From the NCBI RefSeq assembly GCF_000711245.1, contig NZ_JOMH01000001.1, forward strand, positions 3,280,830 through 3,344,829: a stretch of 64,000 nucleotides of DNA, in the 5' to 3' direction. Made by a program: the position numbers and the translations under genes. Origin of the DNA: Polycyclovorans algicola TG408. GTDB lineage: Bacteria > Pseudomonadota > Gammaproteobacteria > Nevskiales > Nevskiaceae. The notes beneath the pieces are model-generated. The model saw nothing but the letters and a program-made list of their open reading frames with translations, made no database searches and was not told where the DNA came from. This document shows positions 53,530-61,024 of this stretch, in pieces (the first letter of the stretch is position 1; the number at the start of each line of letters is the position of its first letter).

Positions 53530-56403
53530 TTATTGCAGGCTTGCATAGTGCGTCTCCCGCTGTTCCCGTTTGCCGTACTGCACCGGCATCATTCGTGCCA
53601 GCGACTGGGCACTGCGCTGGATCCACGTGTCCCAGTGGCCGTCACCGAGCAACGCCAGATTGCGTTCGTGCAGCGCGATGGCGCGCGCTTCCATCGGATA
53701 GGCCTGCTCTTCGACGTAGAGCACGTATTCCTGCAGCGCGGCGCCGTCCAGGTCAGGCGGATGCTCGGAGACCAGCAGCGCTGCCGACAGGTCGAGGTAC
53801 ACCGACGCCATCTCGAATGTCGCCTCGGGCACGACATCGGCATAGGCCGACGCGGTTGCCGCAGAAAGGTGCTCGACCGCCTCGCTCACTGCCGCCGTGC
53901 GTTGCCGCAGGGATTCTGCGATGGGCGCGGTCAGCGCAATCTGCTGTGCCCGCCGAGCGCTGTCGCGGCCCAGCGCGAGGTGCGCGCGCGCTGCCAGCGT
54001 GCGTGACACCTCGGTACGGCGTGCGCCGGCTGCGGCGTCGGCACGCAGAATTTCGGTTATCCAAGCCAACGCCCCGTCGCGGTCGCCATAGACCTGCAGC
54101 GCAAGATCGGCCAGATGCTGGCGCGCTTCCTGGCCGCGGTCGGGCGACGACGCTGCGTGACGCTGCAAATAGCGTTCGTACGCCGGCCCGGCCGCGCGGT
54201 ACTGACCGGCCTCATGGTGCAGACGAGCGGCCTGCCAGGCTGCCGCTTCACGAATATCGGCGGCTTCGGTGTCGCGCGCCGCGACCCGCTCAAAGGCGAC
54301 GGCTGCGCGGCCTTTGTGCCCATCGCCGAGGTAGGCCTTGGTCAGCCATTTGTCCGCATCGGCAACCTGCGGGTGCTGCGGGTAGCGCTGACGAAACGTC
54401 TCGAAACCACTGGCCGCTTCGGTCCAGGCCTCGGCGCGCAGGTGCATCACCGCAGCGTCAAACGTGGCACCGGGCCGGCGCTTCGAGCCCGGCGTGACGG
54501 TCAGCAGGCGCGCGAAGGTGCTGGCCGCATCGGACCAGCGCTCGTCGTCACGCGCCGCCTCGCCCTGCCGGTAAATGGCCGAGGCCAATTGCTCGGTGAC
54601 GGCGTCCTGCCGCGCGTCGGCCGGGCGCAGCGTGGCCCGCAAAGCGGTGTACGTGGCTTCGGCGGCAACGAAATCGTCCAGGGCGAACTGGCTGTCGGCC
54701 AGCACCGCCGTGGCGTCCTGCTGCAGGGTGGCAGCTGTTGCCGGCAGGGCCAACACGGCCAGGGCAATGTCACGTGCCTGCGCCGGATCGCCGGTGTCGA
54801 AGGCCAATTCGGCGGCACCGAGCATCACCCGAGCACGTTCGGGATGGTCGGGATAGGCCTCGGCAAGCCGCAGGCTGGTTTCGATGACCTGCGCGTGTGC
54901 GGCGTCGCGACCCTGTGGCGGCTGGGTGTCGGCCAGTTGGCGGTAAGCCTGCACGGTGGCCAAGGCGGCTTCTTCGCTGCGCGCATGCGGCGCATGGTCA
55001 AAGGCCAGACGCCGGTATTGCGTGGCGGCGTCCTCGACCCTCTCGCCGTCGAGCAGGGCATCGGCGTAGCGCATACGCACTTCGGTGGCATCGTCGGCGT
55101 CCGGCACCAAGGCCAGCGCCTCCTGATACCAGTGCGCGGCCGCCTGGTACTCGGCCTGCCGCGCGGTGCGGTCGTCCTCCAGTTGCTGGGCCCGCGCGTG
55201 CCGGTGCTGCGCAAGACTCAATAAATGACCGCGAAAGTCGGCAACGAATTCAGCCGAGGGCGGTGCCGCTTCCCAATAAGACGCCTGCGGTGCATAGCGG
55301 CGCGCGTAGGTTTCGCGCGCCGCCACTTCAAGTTCCACAAAGCCGCCGGCAGCATGGCTGGCGATGACCTGTCGCTGAAAGTCCGGCGCGTCGGCATGCC
55401 GCGGGTAACGGTCGGTGAATGCGGCGTAGGTCGTGGCGGCATCGGTATACCGTTGACGCTCCCGCAACAGTGCGCCCAGCGATGCGTAGTACACCGGGGC
55501 ATTCGCGGCCAAGGCCTCGGCACCGCCCCAGGGTTGCTGTGGCTCGGGGATGCCGCCCCAGTTCATGAAGGCAAAGCTCAATCCGCGCAGGGCGTCGCGG
55601 CCCAGTTCCTGACGCTGGGCGCCTATCGTCGCCAGCGCCGCCTCGACATCGCCGGGGACTTCTTCGTCCTTGGGCCACGACCGCTGCAGCAAGGTGACAA
55701 ACGCAGTGGCCGCCTCGCGATACTGCGCATCCTGTAGGTGCGCCCAGCCCATGCGGTATTGGGCGATGTCTTTCAGCACGTCGCCCGGTGGCAGCGCGGC
55801 CGCGGCGTCGGCGTAAGCCTGTGCCGCGGGCCCGTGCTGGCGCTCGATGTAGAACAGCTCGCCGGCACGGAAGGCGGCGTCGGCAAACAGCGCCGAGTCC
55901 GGGTACGCCGACGTCAGGGTTCGCAGGGCCCCGGCAGCCTCAATGCTGCGACCCACCAAGTGCAGGGCCCGCGCCTGCTGATATCGGGCCAGATCGTTGC
56001 CCGGCGCATCGGGCTGCTCGGCGAACAGTTGCGCGTAGAGCGCCAGCGCCTCATCCAGCAGCCGCGGATCGTCGGCCTCGCCCGAGTCGAACAGTTGAAT
56101 GCGCAGATAAGCGGCGCGGCGCATCGCCTCGGCGCGCACGGTCGGCGCTTGGGCGTAGTCCAGTAGCGCCTCGTAGTGGCGGATGGCGGCGTAAGGATCG
56201 GCGCTGACCCGCGCGGATGACACCGGCGCGACCATCGAGGATTTGCCCGCCAGCAACCAGCCAATGCCGCTGTCGGTGGTCGTGTTCTGGGCAATGGATT
56301 CAACGGTTCGCGGCGGTGGCTCGCTGCGCACCAGCGGCGACTGGCAACCGTTCAGCCACAACAGCGGCAACAGCAATGGCGGCAACAGGTGGCGATGGGT
56401 CAT
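53530..56403 (-). CDS. Giant TPR-repeat lipoprotein
   Basis: A 957-residue lipoprotein (MTHRHLLPPLLLPLLWLNGC, Cys at 20) made almost entirely of TPR-like helical repeats, some 20 or more, such as AAYLRIQLFDSGEADDPRLLDEAL and AEALRGDLA-like segments. It probably scaffolds a surface or periplasmic complex. It overlaps the preceding gene by 4 nt. Comparable large TPR proteins occur in gliding and adhesion clusters, but no specific match is claimed. Confidence 0.8.
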   Translation of the reverse strand: MTHRHLLPPLLLPLLWLNGCQSPLVRSEPPPRTVESIAQNTTTDSGIGWLLAGKSSMVAPVSSARVSADPYAAIRHYEALLDYAQAPTVRAEAMRRAAYLRIQLFDSGEADDPRLLDEALALYAQLFAEQPDAPGNDLARYQQARALHLVGRSIEAAGALRTLTSAYPDSALFADAAFRAGELFYIERQHGPAAQAYADAAAALPPGDVLKDIAQYRMGWAHLQDAQYREAATAFVTLLQRSWPKDEEVPGDVEAALATIGAQRQELGRDALRGLSFAFMNWGGIPEPQQPWGGAEALAANAPVYYASLGALLRERQRYTDAATTYAAFTDRYPRHADAPDFQRQVIASHAAGGFVELEVAARETYARRYAPQASYWEAAPPSAEFVADFRGHLLSLAQHRHARAQQLEDDRTARQAEYQAAAHWYQEALALVPDADDATEVRMRYADALLDGERVEDAATQYRRLAFDHAPHARSEEAALATVQAYRQLADTQPPQGRDAAHAQVIETSLRLAEAYPDHPERARVMLGAAELAFDTGDPAQARDIALAVLALPATAATLQQDATAVLADSQFALDDFVAAEATYTALRATLRPADARQDAVTEQLASAIYRQGEAARDDERWSDAASTFARLLTVTPGSKRRPGATFDAAVMHLRAEAWTEAASGFETFRQRYPQHPQVADADKWLTKAYLGDGHKGRAAVAFERVAARDTEAADIREAAAWQAARLHHEAGQYRAAGPAYERYLQRHAASSPDRGQEARQHLADLALQVYGDRDGALAWITEILRADAAAGARRTEVSRTLAARAHLALGRDSARRAQQIALTAPIAESLRQRTAAVSEAVEHLSAATASAYADVVPEATFEMASVYLDLSAALLVSEHPPDLDGAALQEYVLYVEEQAYPMEARAIALHERNLALLGDGHWDTWIQRSAQSLARMMPVQYGKREQRETHYASLQ

Positions 56404-58232
56404 GGCGTGACCGCCTCAAGGTAGGGCTGGGCCGGCTCGGCGGGTCGGTCATACATCCGCGCCAAGGCCAAATGCGCCTCGGCGACATAGGTTTCGGTGG
56501 TGGTGCGTTGCTGCGCCAACTGGCCCAGGGCCAAGGTTTCGATCTGCGCCTCGAATCGGTCTAGGGCGGCGCCGACACGCTGCTGCAAGGCCGCAATGCG
56601 GGGTTGCAAGCCCTGAGGCGCATCCGCAGCAAGCTGGAAAAGCCGGGCGGCGATGGACTGCAGATTCTGGAAGTCGCCCAGCGTCTGGCGAAAGTCATCG
56701 CGCTCCAGCAAATGTTCGACATAGAACAGCGGTGCGGCGTCGACGTCTTCGCTCATCCACCAGCGCGCGTCGCGGCGTTCAAGCAGCCACCACGACCAGT
56801 CACTGGTTGCGCTTGCATCGTGCTGACGCATGGCCGACACCAACGCACCGCTTTCGACATGACGCATGGCGTCGCCCAAATGGCTGCGCATGGTCAACAT
56901 CTGATCGAGGGCGCGCTGATAGCGCTGCACGGCCTGCTCGTGGGCGCCCAAATGCGCGAAGGCATAGGCCATGGCGAGCATGCCTTCCTGCACGGCCGGG
57001 TCACCAGGGTCGCGACCGATCAGCTCCTGCCAGACCGTCAATGCCTGCTGCAGCCGGTCTTGCCGGGGGCCTCTGATCACCGCGTCGGCGTACCGGAACG
57101 GCGACATTCTGCGCAGCTCGGCAGTCTCATCGGCAGAGGCCGGTCGTAGGCTGGCCGTGGCCTCAAGACGCGGGGCCGCAACGAGCGTGCCGGCTTGATC
57201 GACGCCCGCGGCAACCGAGCCCGACAGCAGGTAGGACCACCCGAGTCCCAGCAAGGCCCGGCTGGCATAGGGACCGGGGCTGTGCACCTTTTCGAACCGC
57301 TGCGTGGCCTCGTCGCCGTGACCGGCATAGAGCGCCTGCTCGGCGAGGGCGAGATTGGCGCGGTCGCGCATTGCCCGCGCCGCAGGGCTGTCATCGGTCA
57401 GCTCGGTCACCGCCTTGAGCGCCGTCAAGGCCTCGTCGCGAAGGCCGTCACGCAACAACCGCCGGGCGTGCGCGTAACGCCCGGCGATCGACGCCGCGTT
57501 GGCATCGCCCGACGCCGCATGACCTGCCTCGATATGCAGTGCCTGCTGCGCACGCGCCAACAGCGCAGCGCCTGCCGAGGCGGCGTCTACATCGGTCTGC
57601 ACGCCGTTCAGGGCGGCCAGCTCGGCTGCTGCCCGGTAAGGATGACCCGTGGCCAGCAGCATTTCGGCAACACCAATGCGCAGGCTGCGTTCACTCGACG
57701 GCGTTTCGGCCAACGTGAGGGTATGGCGGTTGCGCAGACCTTCCTGCTGGAGCACCAGCTCGATATGACGTCCCGTCGTACCGACCTCGACGTCGCCGGA
57801 ATAGGTCAAACGCAAGCGGGCAATCCGCGCGCCGCTGACCATGCGGCTGGCCAGAATCTCAACGCGCAGCGGCTGCATTCCCGCCTCGCTGAGCGGGATG
57901 GGCAAAGCAAACACCGCACCGCTGCGCAGCGCTTCAGCGGTTTGATGATTGAGCTCGACCTGGTGGGTTGACGATGTGCCCCAGGTGGCGGTCACGCTGT
58001 GCAGACGCAGGCCGTTCGGCAGCGTCCGCAGGTAAACGTTAAACGGCGCCGCCAGCCCCATTGCACCCGGCTGCTGCGCAATGGCCTGTTCCAATGCCAA
58101 CGCAGCCGATGCGATGTCGGCCAGCACGCGGGCGTTGTCATCGGCCTGCGACGCGCCGGCCGGTGCGGCGGACGCAAACGCCAGTAGGCACGCTGCAGCG
58201 AGTCCTTTGATGTGGCATTGAAGAGTCCGCAT
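56400..58232 (-). CDS. Exported TPR-repeat protein
   Basis: A 610-residue exported protein: signal peptide MRTLQCHIKGLAAACLLAFASAAPAGA, a beta-like N-terminal domain (about 60-200) of unknown type and then TPR repeats (for example YRAAAELAALNG, AREALTALKAVTELTDDSP-type, MAYAFAHLGAHEQAVQRYQRAL). It is the first gene of the minus-strand cluster, with a terminator just upstream (58245-58296), and overlaps the next gene by 4 nt. Confidence 0.8.
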   Translation of the reverse strand: MRTLQCHIKGLAAACLLAFASAAPAGASQADDNARVLADIASAALALEQAIAQQPGAMGLAAPFNVYLRTLPNGLRLHSVTATWGTSSTHQVELNHQTAEALRSGAVFALPIPLSEAGMQPLRVEILASRMVSGARIARLRLTYSGDVEVGTTGRHIELVLQQEGLRNRHTLTLAETPSSERSLRIGVAEMLLATGHPYRAAAELAALNGVQTDVDAASAGAALLARAQQALHIEAGHAASGDANAASIAGRYAHARRLLRDGLRDEALTALKAVTELTDDSPAARAMRDRANLALAEQALYAGHGDEATQRFEKVHSPGPYASRALLGLGWSYLLSGSVAAGVDQAGTLVAAPRLEATASLRPASADETAELRRMSPFRYADAVIRGPRQDRLQQALTVWQELIGRDPGDPAVQEGMLAMAYAFAHLGAHEQAVQRYQRALDQMLTMRSHLGDAMRHVESGALVSAMRQHDASATSDWSWWLLERRDARWWMSEDVDAAPLFYVEHLLERDDFRQTLGDFQNLQSIAARLFQLAADAPQGLQPRIAALQQRVGAALDRFEAQIETLALGQLAQQRTTTETYVAEAHLALARMYDRPAEPAQPYLEAVTP

Positions 58233-58244
58233 AACCTTGGGTCC

Positions 58245-58296
58245 AAAAAAAATCCACCCGCCACGCGTCGCTGATGCGAGCGCGTGACCGGGTGGA
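58245..58296 (-). terminator. Minus-strand intrinsic terminator upstream of TPR cluster
   Basis: On the minus strand TCCACCCG/CGGGTGGA plus an inner CACGCG/CGCGTG stem (14 bp in all) ends in TTTTTTTT. It would stop transcripts entering the TPR genes from the right. Confidence 0.8.
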
Positions 58297-58449
58297 CGAC
58301 GGTGTCCTTAAATACGGCCTTCTTTGGCCGAGCCCAGCCGACGGGGGTCGAGAGGGGCACATGGCAAAGGTGAGCAAACCGCGTGCCACCCGATCGGGCG
58401 CGGCCGCACGTCGACGCAGGCCTGGATCATTCGCGTCGCGGGCCAGCCT

Positions 58450-58466
58450 GGCACCCCGTTGGTGCG
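58450..58466. promoter_or_regulatory. Candidate enhancer-binding site upstream of sigma-54 promoter A
   Basis: GGCACC-CCGTT-GGTGCG, an inverted repeat reminiscent of NtrC-type sites (TGCACC-N5-GGTGCA), centred about 117 bp upstream of the predicted start. The regulator is unknown. Confidence 0.35.
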
Positions 58467-58548
58467 CGCTGATCCGAAGTGGCTCACCGATGGGGCCATC
58501 GTCGCGCATCGGCCGCAACAAAAGCCGGGCGAAAGGCCTTTTGTACCG

Positions 58549-58564
58549 TGGCACTGCTTTTGCT
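58549..58564 (+). promoter_or_regulatory. Sigma-54 promoter A
   Basis: TGGCACT-GCTT-TTGCT matches the -24/-12 consensus TGGCACG-N4-TTGCW at all but one position, with the GG-to-GC spacing exact. Predicted start about 58575. It drives a leader ending in a terminator and then the OmpA-cytochrome gene. Confidence 0.7.
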
Positions 58565-58574
58565 TCTCTCTCGG

Positions 58575-58677
58575 TTGCGAGCGCTTGATCAGGCGCCGCA
58601 CCCAGAGCGCCAACGACGGCCTCGCCCCGGATAACGACGTCCACTGCTCGCAGAACTGCGGGCGGTGGATTTTTTTT
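58575..58677 (+). ncRNA. Candidate sigma-54-dependent leader RNA A
   Basis: About 100 nt from the predicted promoter start to a strong terminator, 58 nt before the OmpA-cytochrome start codon. Contains GGCGCCGCAC (58592-58601), CAACGACGGC (58611) and AACGACGTC (58633) in this order, as does leader B. Either a small RNA or an attenuator; no known RNA family is claimed. The rest of 58297-58548 holds no convincing gene. Confidence 0.5.
58640..58677 (+). terminator. Intrinsic terminator of leader A
   Basis: A continuous 13-bp stem (TCCAC TGCT CGCA / TGCG GGCG GTGGA, two G-U pairs) with GAAC loop, then eight T. It lies between the sigma-54 promoter and the coding region. Confidence 0.85.
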
Positions 58678-58735
58678 GTGCGGGGGCCGTCCACCGCGCC
58701 GCCCTTTCCCTGCCGCCCCTCACGAGTACGCCCAC

Positions 58736-60211
58736 ATGAAGACCCTTACGGCCCATCGCGCTTCGCAAAAGTCGCGGCTGATCAGCGCCTTGATGCTGGT
58801 CACGCCGATGACCCTCGGTATCGGGCACGTTGCCTTGGCCGAAGACGGCGTGGACCACAGCTACATCGCGCCCATGGTTTCGTACGTCATCGCCGACGAC
58901 GAGCGGATGACCGACGATGCCTTCGGCGGCCTGCTGGCCTTCGGTCGGCGCTTCTCGTCATTTTTTGGGGCCGAGCTGCGCGCCAGCTACCTCGACTACG
59001 GCGACAGCGATGAAACCGGGGCCCTGTGCGCCACGCTCAACATTGGCTGCACCAGCGAAAGCGTCTCGGTCGGCAGCGTGGGGCTGGGCCTCAATTTTTA
59101 CCCGCTGGACAGTGGCCTGTACGTGCACCTTGACGCCATGGGCGGCGATCATGCCCAGTACCACGCGGGTTTGGGGTACGACTTTGGCGCGCTGATTGGC
59201 CGCCTGGGTCTGCGCGCCGAGGCCCTTTATCTGAGTACCGAAAGTCTGGGCGAAACCCGCTTCAATCTGGGCCTGCACATCCCCTTTGGCAGCAAGGCGT
59301 CGCGCCCGAACAACCCGCTGCCGCCACCGCCCACCCCGACGCCGCAGCCGCCGCGCGTGGTTGCGCCGCCGCCGTGCGAAATGCCGGCGCCAGGCGAGCC
59401 CCTGAGCCTGACCGGCTGCAAGATCAATGACAGCATCGTGCTTGAAGGTCTGGAGTTCGAGATCGACAGCGCCGAGATTCGTTCGGACGAACAGGCGAGT
59501 CTCGACCGCTCATCAGATGCGCTCAAAGATCGGCCAGAGATCAAAATCGAAGTGCACGGTCATACTGACAGCACCGCCCCGGACGCCTACAACCAGGCCC
59601 TGTCCGAGCGACGTGCCGAATCGGTGAAGGCCTACCTGGTCGACGACGGCATCGCCGGCGAGCGCATCACCACCCGTGGTTTTGGCGAGTCAAAACCCGT
59701 TGCCGATAACGACACCGACGAAGGCCGCGCACGCAACCGTCGGGTTGAACTGATGATCTCGGAACGAACGTCACCGCGCTCGACCGTCACCACCACCGCA
59801 AAGCCGACCGCTGCACCCACGCCAAGCCCAACACCTGCAGCCGAGCCCGAACGCAGCAGCGCGGCACCGACAACACCTGTCGCCGAAGCGGCCGCAACCC
59901 CGGAAGATGCAATCAGCAAGGACAACCTTATTGCCCAAGGTGAAGCGGTGTTCAACGACAACTGCGCCGTCTGCCACCAGAGCAACGGCCAGGGCTCGCC
60001 GCCCGCATTTCCGTCGCTGGTGGGCAGCTTCCTGATCAAGGGTCCGCCCGCGGCGCAGATCCGCCAGGTGCTGAACGGCAAGCGCGCCATGCCATCGTTC
60101 GCGGACGACCTGAGCGACGACGAAATCGCCGCTGTCATTACCTACACCCGCAACTCATGGGGCAACGATGCCGGCACGGTGCAGCCCGCCGCCGTTGCCG
60201 CGCAGCGCTGA
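58736..60211 (+). CDS. OmpA-like outer-membrane protein fused to cytochrome c
   Basis: A 491-residue protein that joins domains rarely found together. Signal peptide (to about residue 35, cleaved near ALA-ED); an eight-strand barrel-like N-terminal domain (about 40-188, ending GLHIPFG); a proline linker (PPPPTPTPQPP); an OmpA peptidoglycan-binding domain (about 234-343, with HGHTDSTAP and NRRVEL); a Thr/Pro/Ala linker; and a class I cytochrome c domain (392-475) with Cys410-AVC413-His414 heme attachment and Met452 (AMPSF) as likely sixth ligand. It would place a heme electron carrier at the outer membrane, anchored to the wall. A cupredoxin gene follows after 58 nt. Confidence 0.9.
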   Translation: MKTLTAHRASQKSRLISALMLVTPMTLGIGHVALAEDGVDHSYIAPMVSYVIADDERMTDDAFGGLLAFGRRFSSFFGAELRASYLDYGDSDETGALCATLNIGCTSESVSVGSVGLGLNFYPLDSGLYVHLDAMGGDHAQYHAGLGYDFGALIGRLGLRAEALYLSTESLGETRFNLGLHIPFGSKASRPNNPLPPPPTPTPQPPRVVAPPPCEMPAPGEPLSLTGCKINDSIVLEGLEFEIDSAEIRSDEQASLDRSSDALKDRPEIKIEVHGHTDSTAPDAYNQALSERRAESVKAYLVDDGIAGERITTRGFGESKPVADNDTDEGRARNRRVELMISERTSPRSTVTTTAKPTAAPTPSPTPAAEPERSSAAPTTPVAEAAATPEDAISKDNLIAQGEAVFNDNCAVCHQSNGQGSPPAFPSLVGSFLIKGPPAAQIRQVLNGKRAMPSFADDLSDDEIAAVITYTRNSWGNDAGTVQPAAVAAQR

Positions 60212-60269
60212 ATTCATTTCACCCACGGGCCTATCCGGCCTCTCATCTGCCTGAAACCGGAGACATCCA

Positions 60270-60650
60270 ATGACCACGAGCCACAAAACCCGCTTTCACC
60301 ATGCCGCGTTCTTGCCCGCGCTCACCCTTTCGGCCTTTCTGGTCGGCGTGGGCGGCACCGCCATTGCCGACACCACGCCGTCTGCACCGCTGGAGATCAG
60401 CGGCAAACAGGCCAGCATCGAAATCGTCGATTTCATGCAGTTCACGCCCGAAGAACTGACCGTTGAAGCCGGCACGACGGTGGTCTTCACCAATCTCGAC
60501 GGGTCCAACCACAAGATCACGGTTGACGGCGCCCACAGCGGCCGAATGAGCATGAACAAGCAGTGGGCGCACACCTTTGACACGGCGGGAACCTTTCCGT
60601 ACGCGTGCACCATGCACCCGCGCATGAAGGGCACGATCACCGTCCAATAA
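60270..60650 (+). CDS. Cupredoxin (plastocyanin/azurin-like copper protein)
   Basis: A 126-residue exported blue-copper protein: signal peptide to about residue 34, then a beta-sandwich with type 1 copper ligands His81 (GSNHKI), Cys113, His116 and Met119 (CTMHPRMKG). It would be a periplasmic electron carrier, probably with the OmpA-cytochrome protein 58 nt upstream. ATG at 60270 has a GGAG ribosome site. Confidence 0.9.
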   Translation: MTTSHKTRFHHAAFLPALTLSAFLVGVGGTAIADTTPSAPLEISGKQASIEIVDFMQFTPEELTVEAGTTVVFTNLDGSNHKITVDGAHSGRMSMNKQWAHTFDTAGTFPYACTMHPRMKGTITVQ

Positions 60651-60673
60651 CGCACAAGTCGGCGCGCAATTGG

Positions 60674-60705
60674 TGCACTGCGGCACCTATTGATGCCGCA
60701 GTGCA
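60674..60705. promoter_or_regulatory. Candidate upstream activator site of promoter B
   Basis: A perfect 12-bp inverted repeat TGCACTGCGGCA-N8-TGCCGCAGTGCA, centred about 134 bp upstream of the sigma-54 element, the usual range of an enhancer-binding protein. It could instead be a weak terminator of the cupredoxin transcript, though no T run follows. Confidence 0.45.
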
Positions 60706-60781
60706 ACAAGACGGCACACGATGGATGTATAGGGCGATTCAACCCTGGTCAAAAAAGCTCATCGTTGACACTCGCAACGAA

Positions 60782-60794
60782 CAAGATACTGATA
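60782..60794 (-). promoter_or_regulatory. Candidate IHF site
   Basis: Minus-strand TATCAGTATCTTG matches the IHF consensus WATCAR-N4-TTR exactly. It lies between the inverted repeat at 60674-60705 and the sigma-54 promoter, as expected for a DNA-bending site in such promoters. Confidence 0.45.
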
Positions 60795-60823
60795 GTTATT
60801 AACTTTTTAGACTAAAGCGCGGT

Positions 60824-60839
60824 TGGCACGCGGCTTGCT
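60824..60839 (+). promoter_or_regulatory. Sigma-54 promoter B
   Basis: TGGCACG-CGGC-TTGCT is a perfect match to the -24/-12 consensus. Predicted start near 60850. It drives leader B and the DUF3034 operon. Confidence 0.85.
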
Positions 60840-60849
60840 TTAAAGATCA

Positions 60850-60963
60850 TGTGAACGCCACAGCGGGCGCCTCACAACCGGAACGGGACCAGCAACGCGG
60901 CTGCTCCATCTGACAACGAAGTCTGCATTCCTGGCAATCGATCAGGAAGCAGGCTTTTTTTTT
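60850..60963 (+). ncRNA. Candidate sigma-54-dependent leader RNA B
   Basis: About 114 nt from predicted start to a strong terminator, 61 nt before the DUF3034 start codon. Shares with leader A the words GGCGCCTCAC (60866), CAACGCGGC (60893) and AACGAAGTC (60915); the last two are 22 nt apart in both. Either a small RNA or an attenuating leader. The 60651-61024 stretch has no protein gene. Confidence 0.5.
60923..60963 (+). terminator. Intrinsic terminator of leader B
   Basis: Stem CTGC-(a)-TTCCTG / CAGGAA-GCAG with one bulged A and a 9-nt loop, followed by GC and nine T. It lies upstream of the DUF3034 coding region. Confidence 0.9.
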
Positions 60964-61024
60964 GCCCGTCTTTTGAGCATACCCATCGGCGCCACGGCGT
61001 CATTAAGAGTAGGGAGTTTTATAA

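Noticed and set aside
58138-59013. Several open frames in the gap before the OmpA-cytochrome gene
   Set aside because: They cross both terminators and the sigma-54 element, have Arg-rich shadow-like composition and no ribosome sites.
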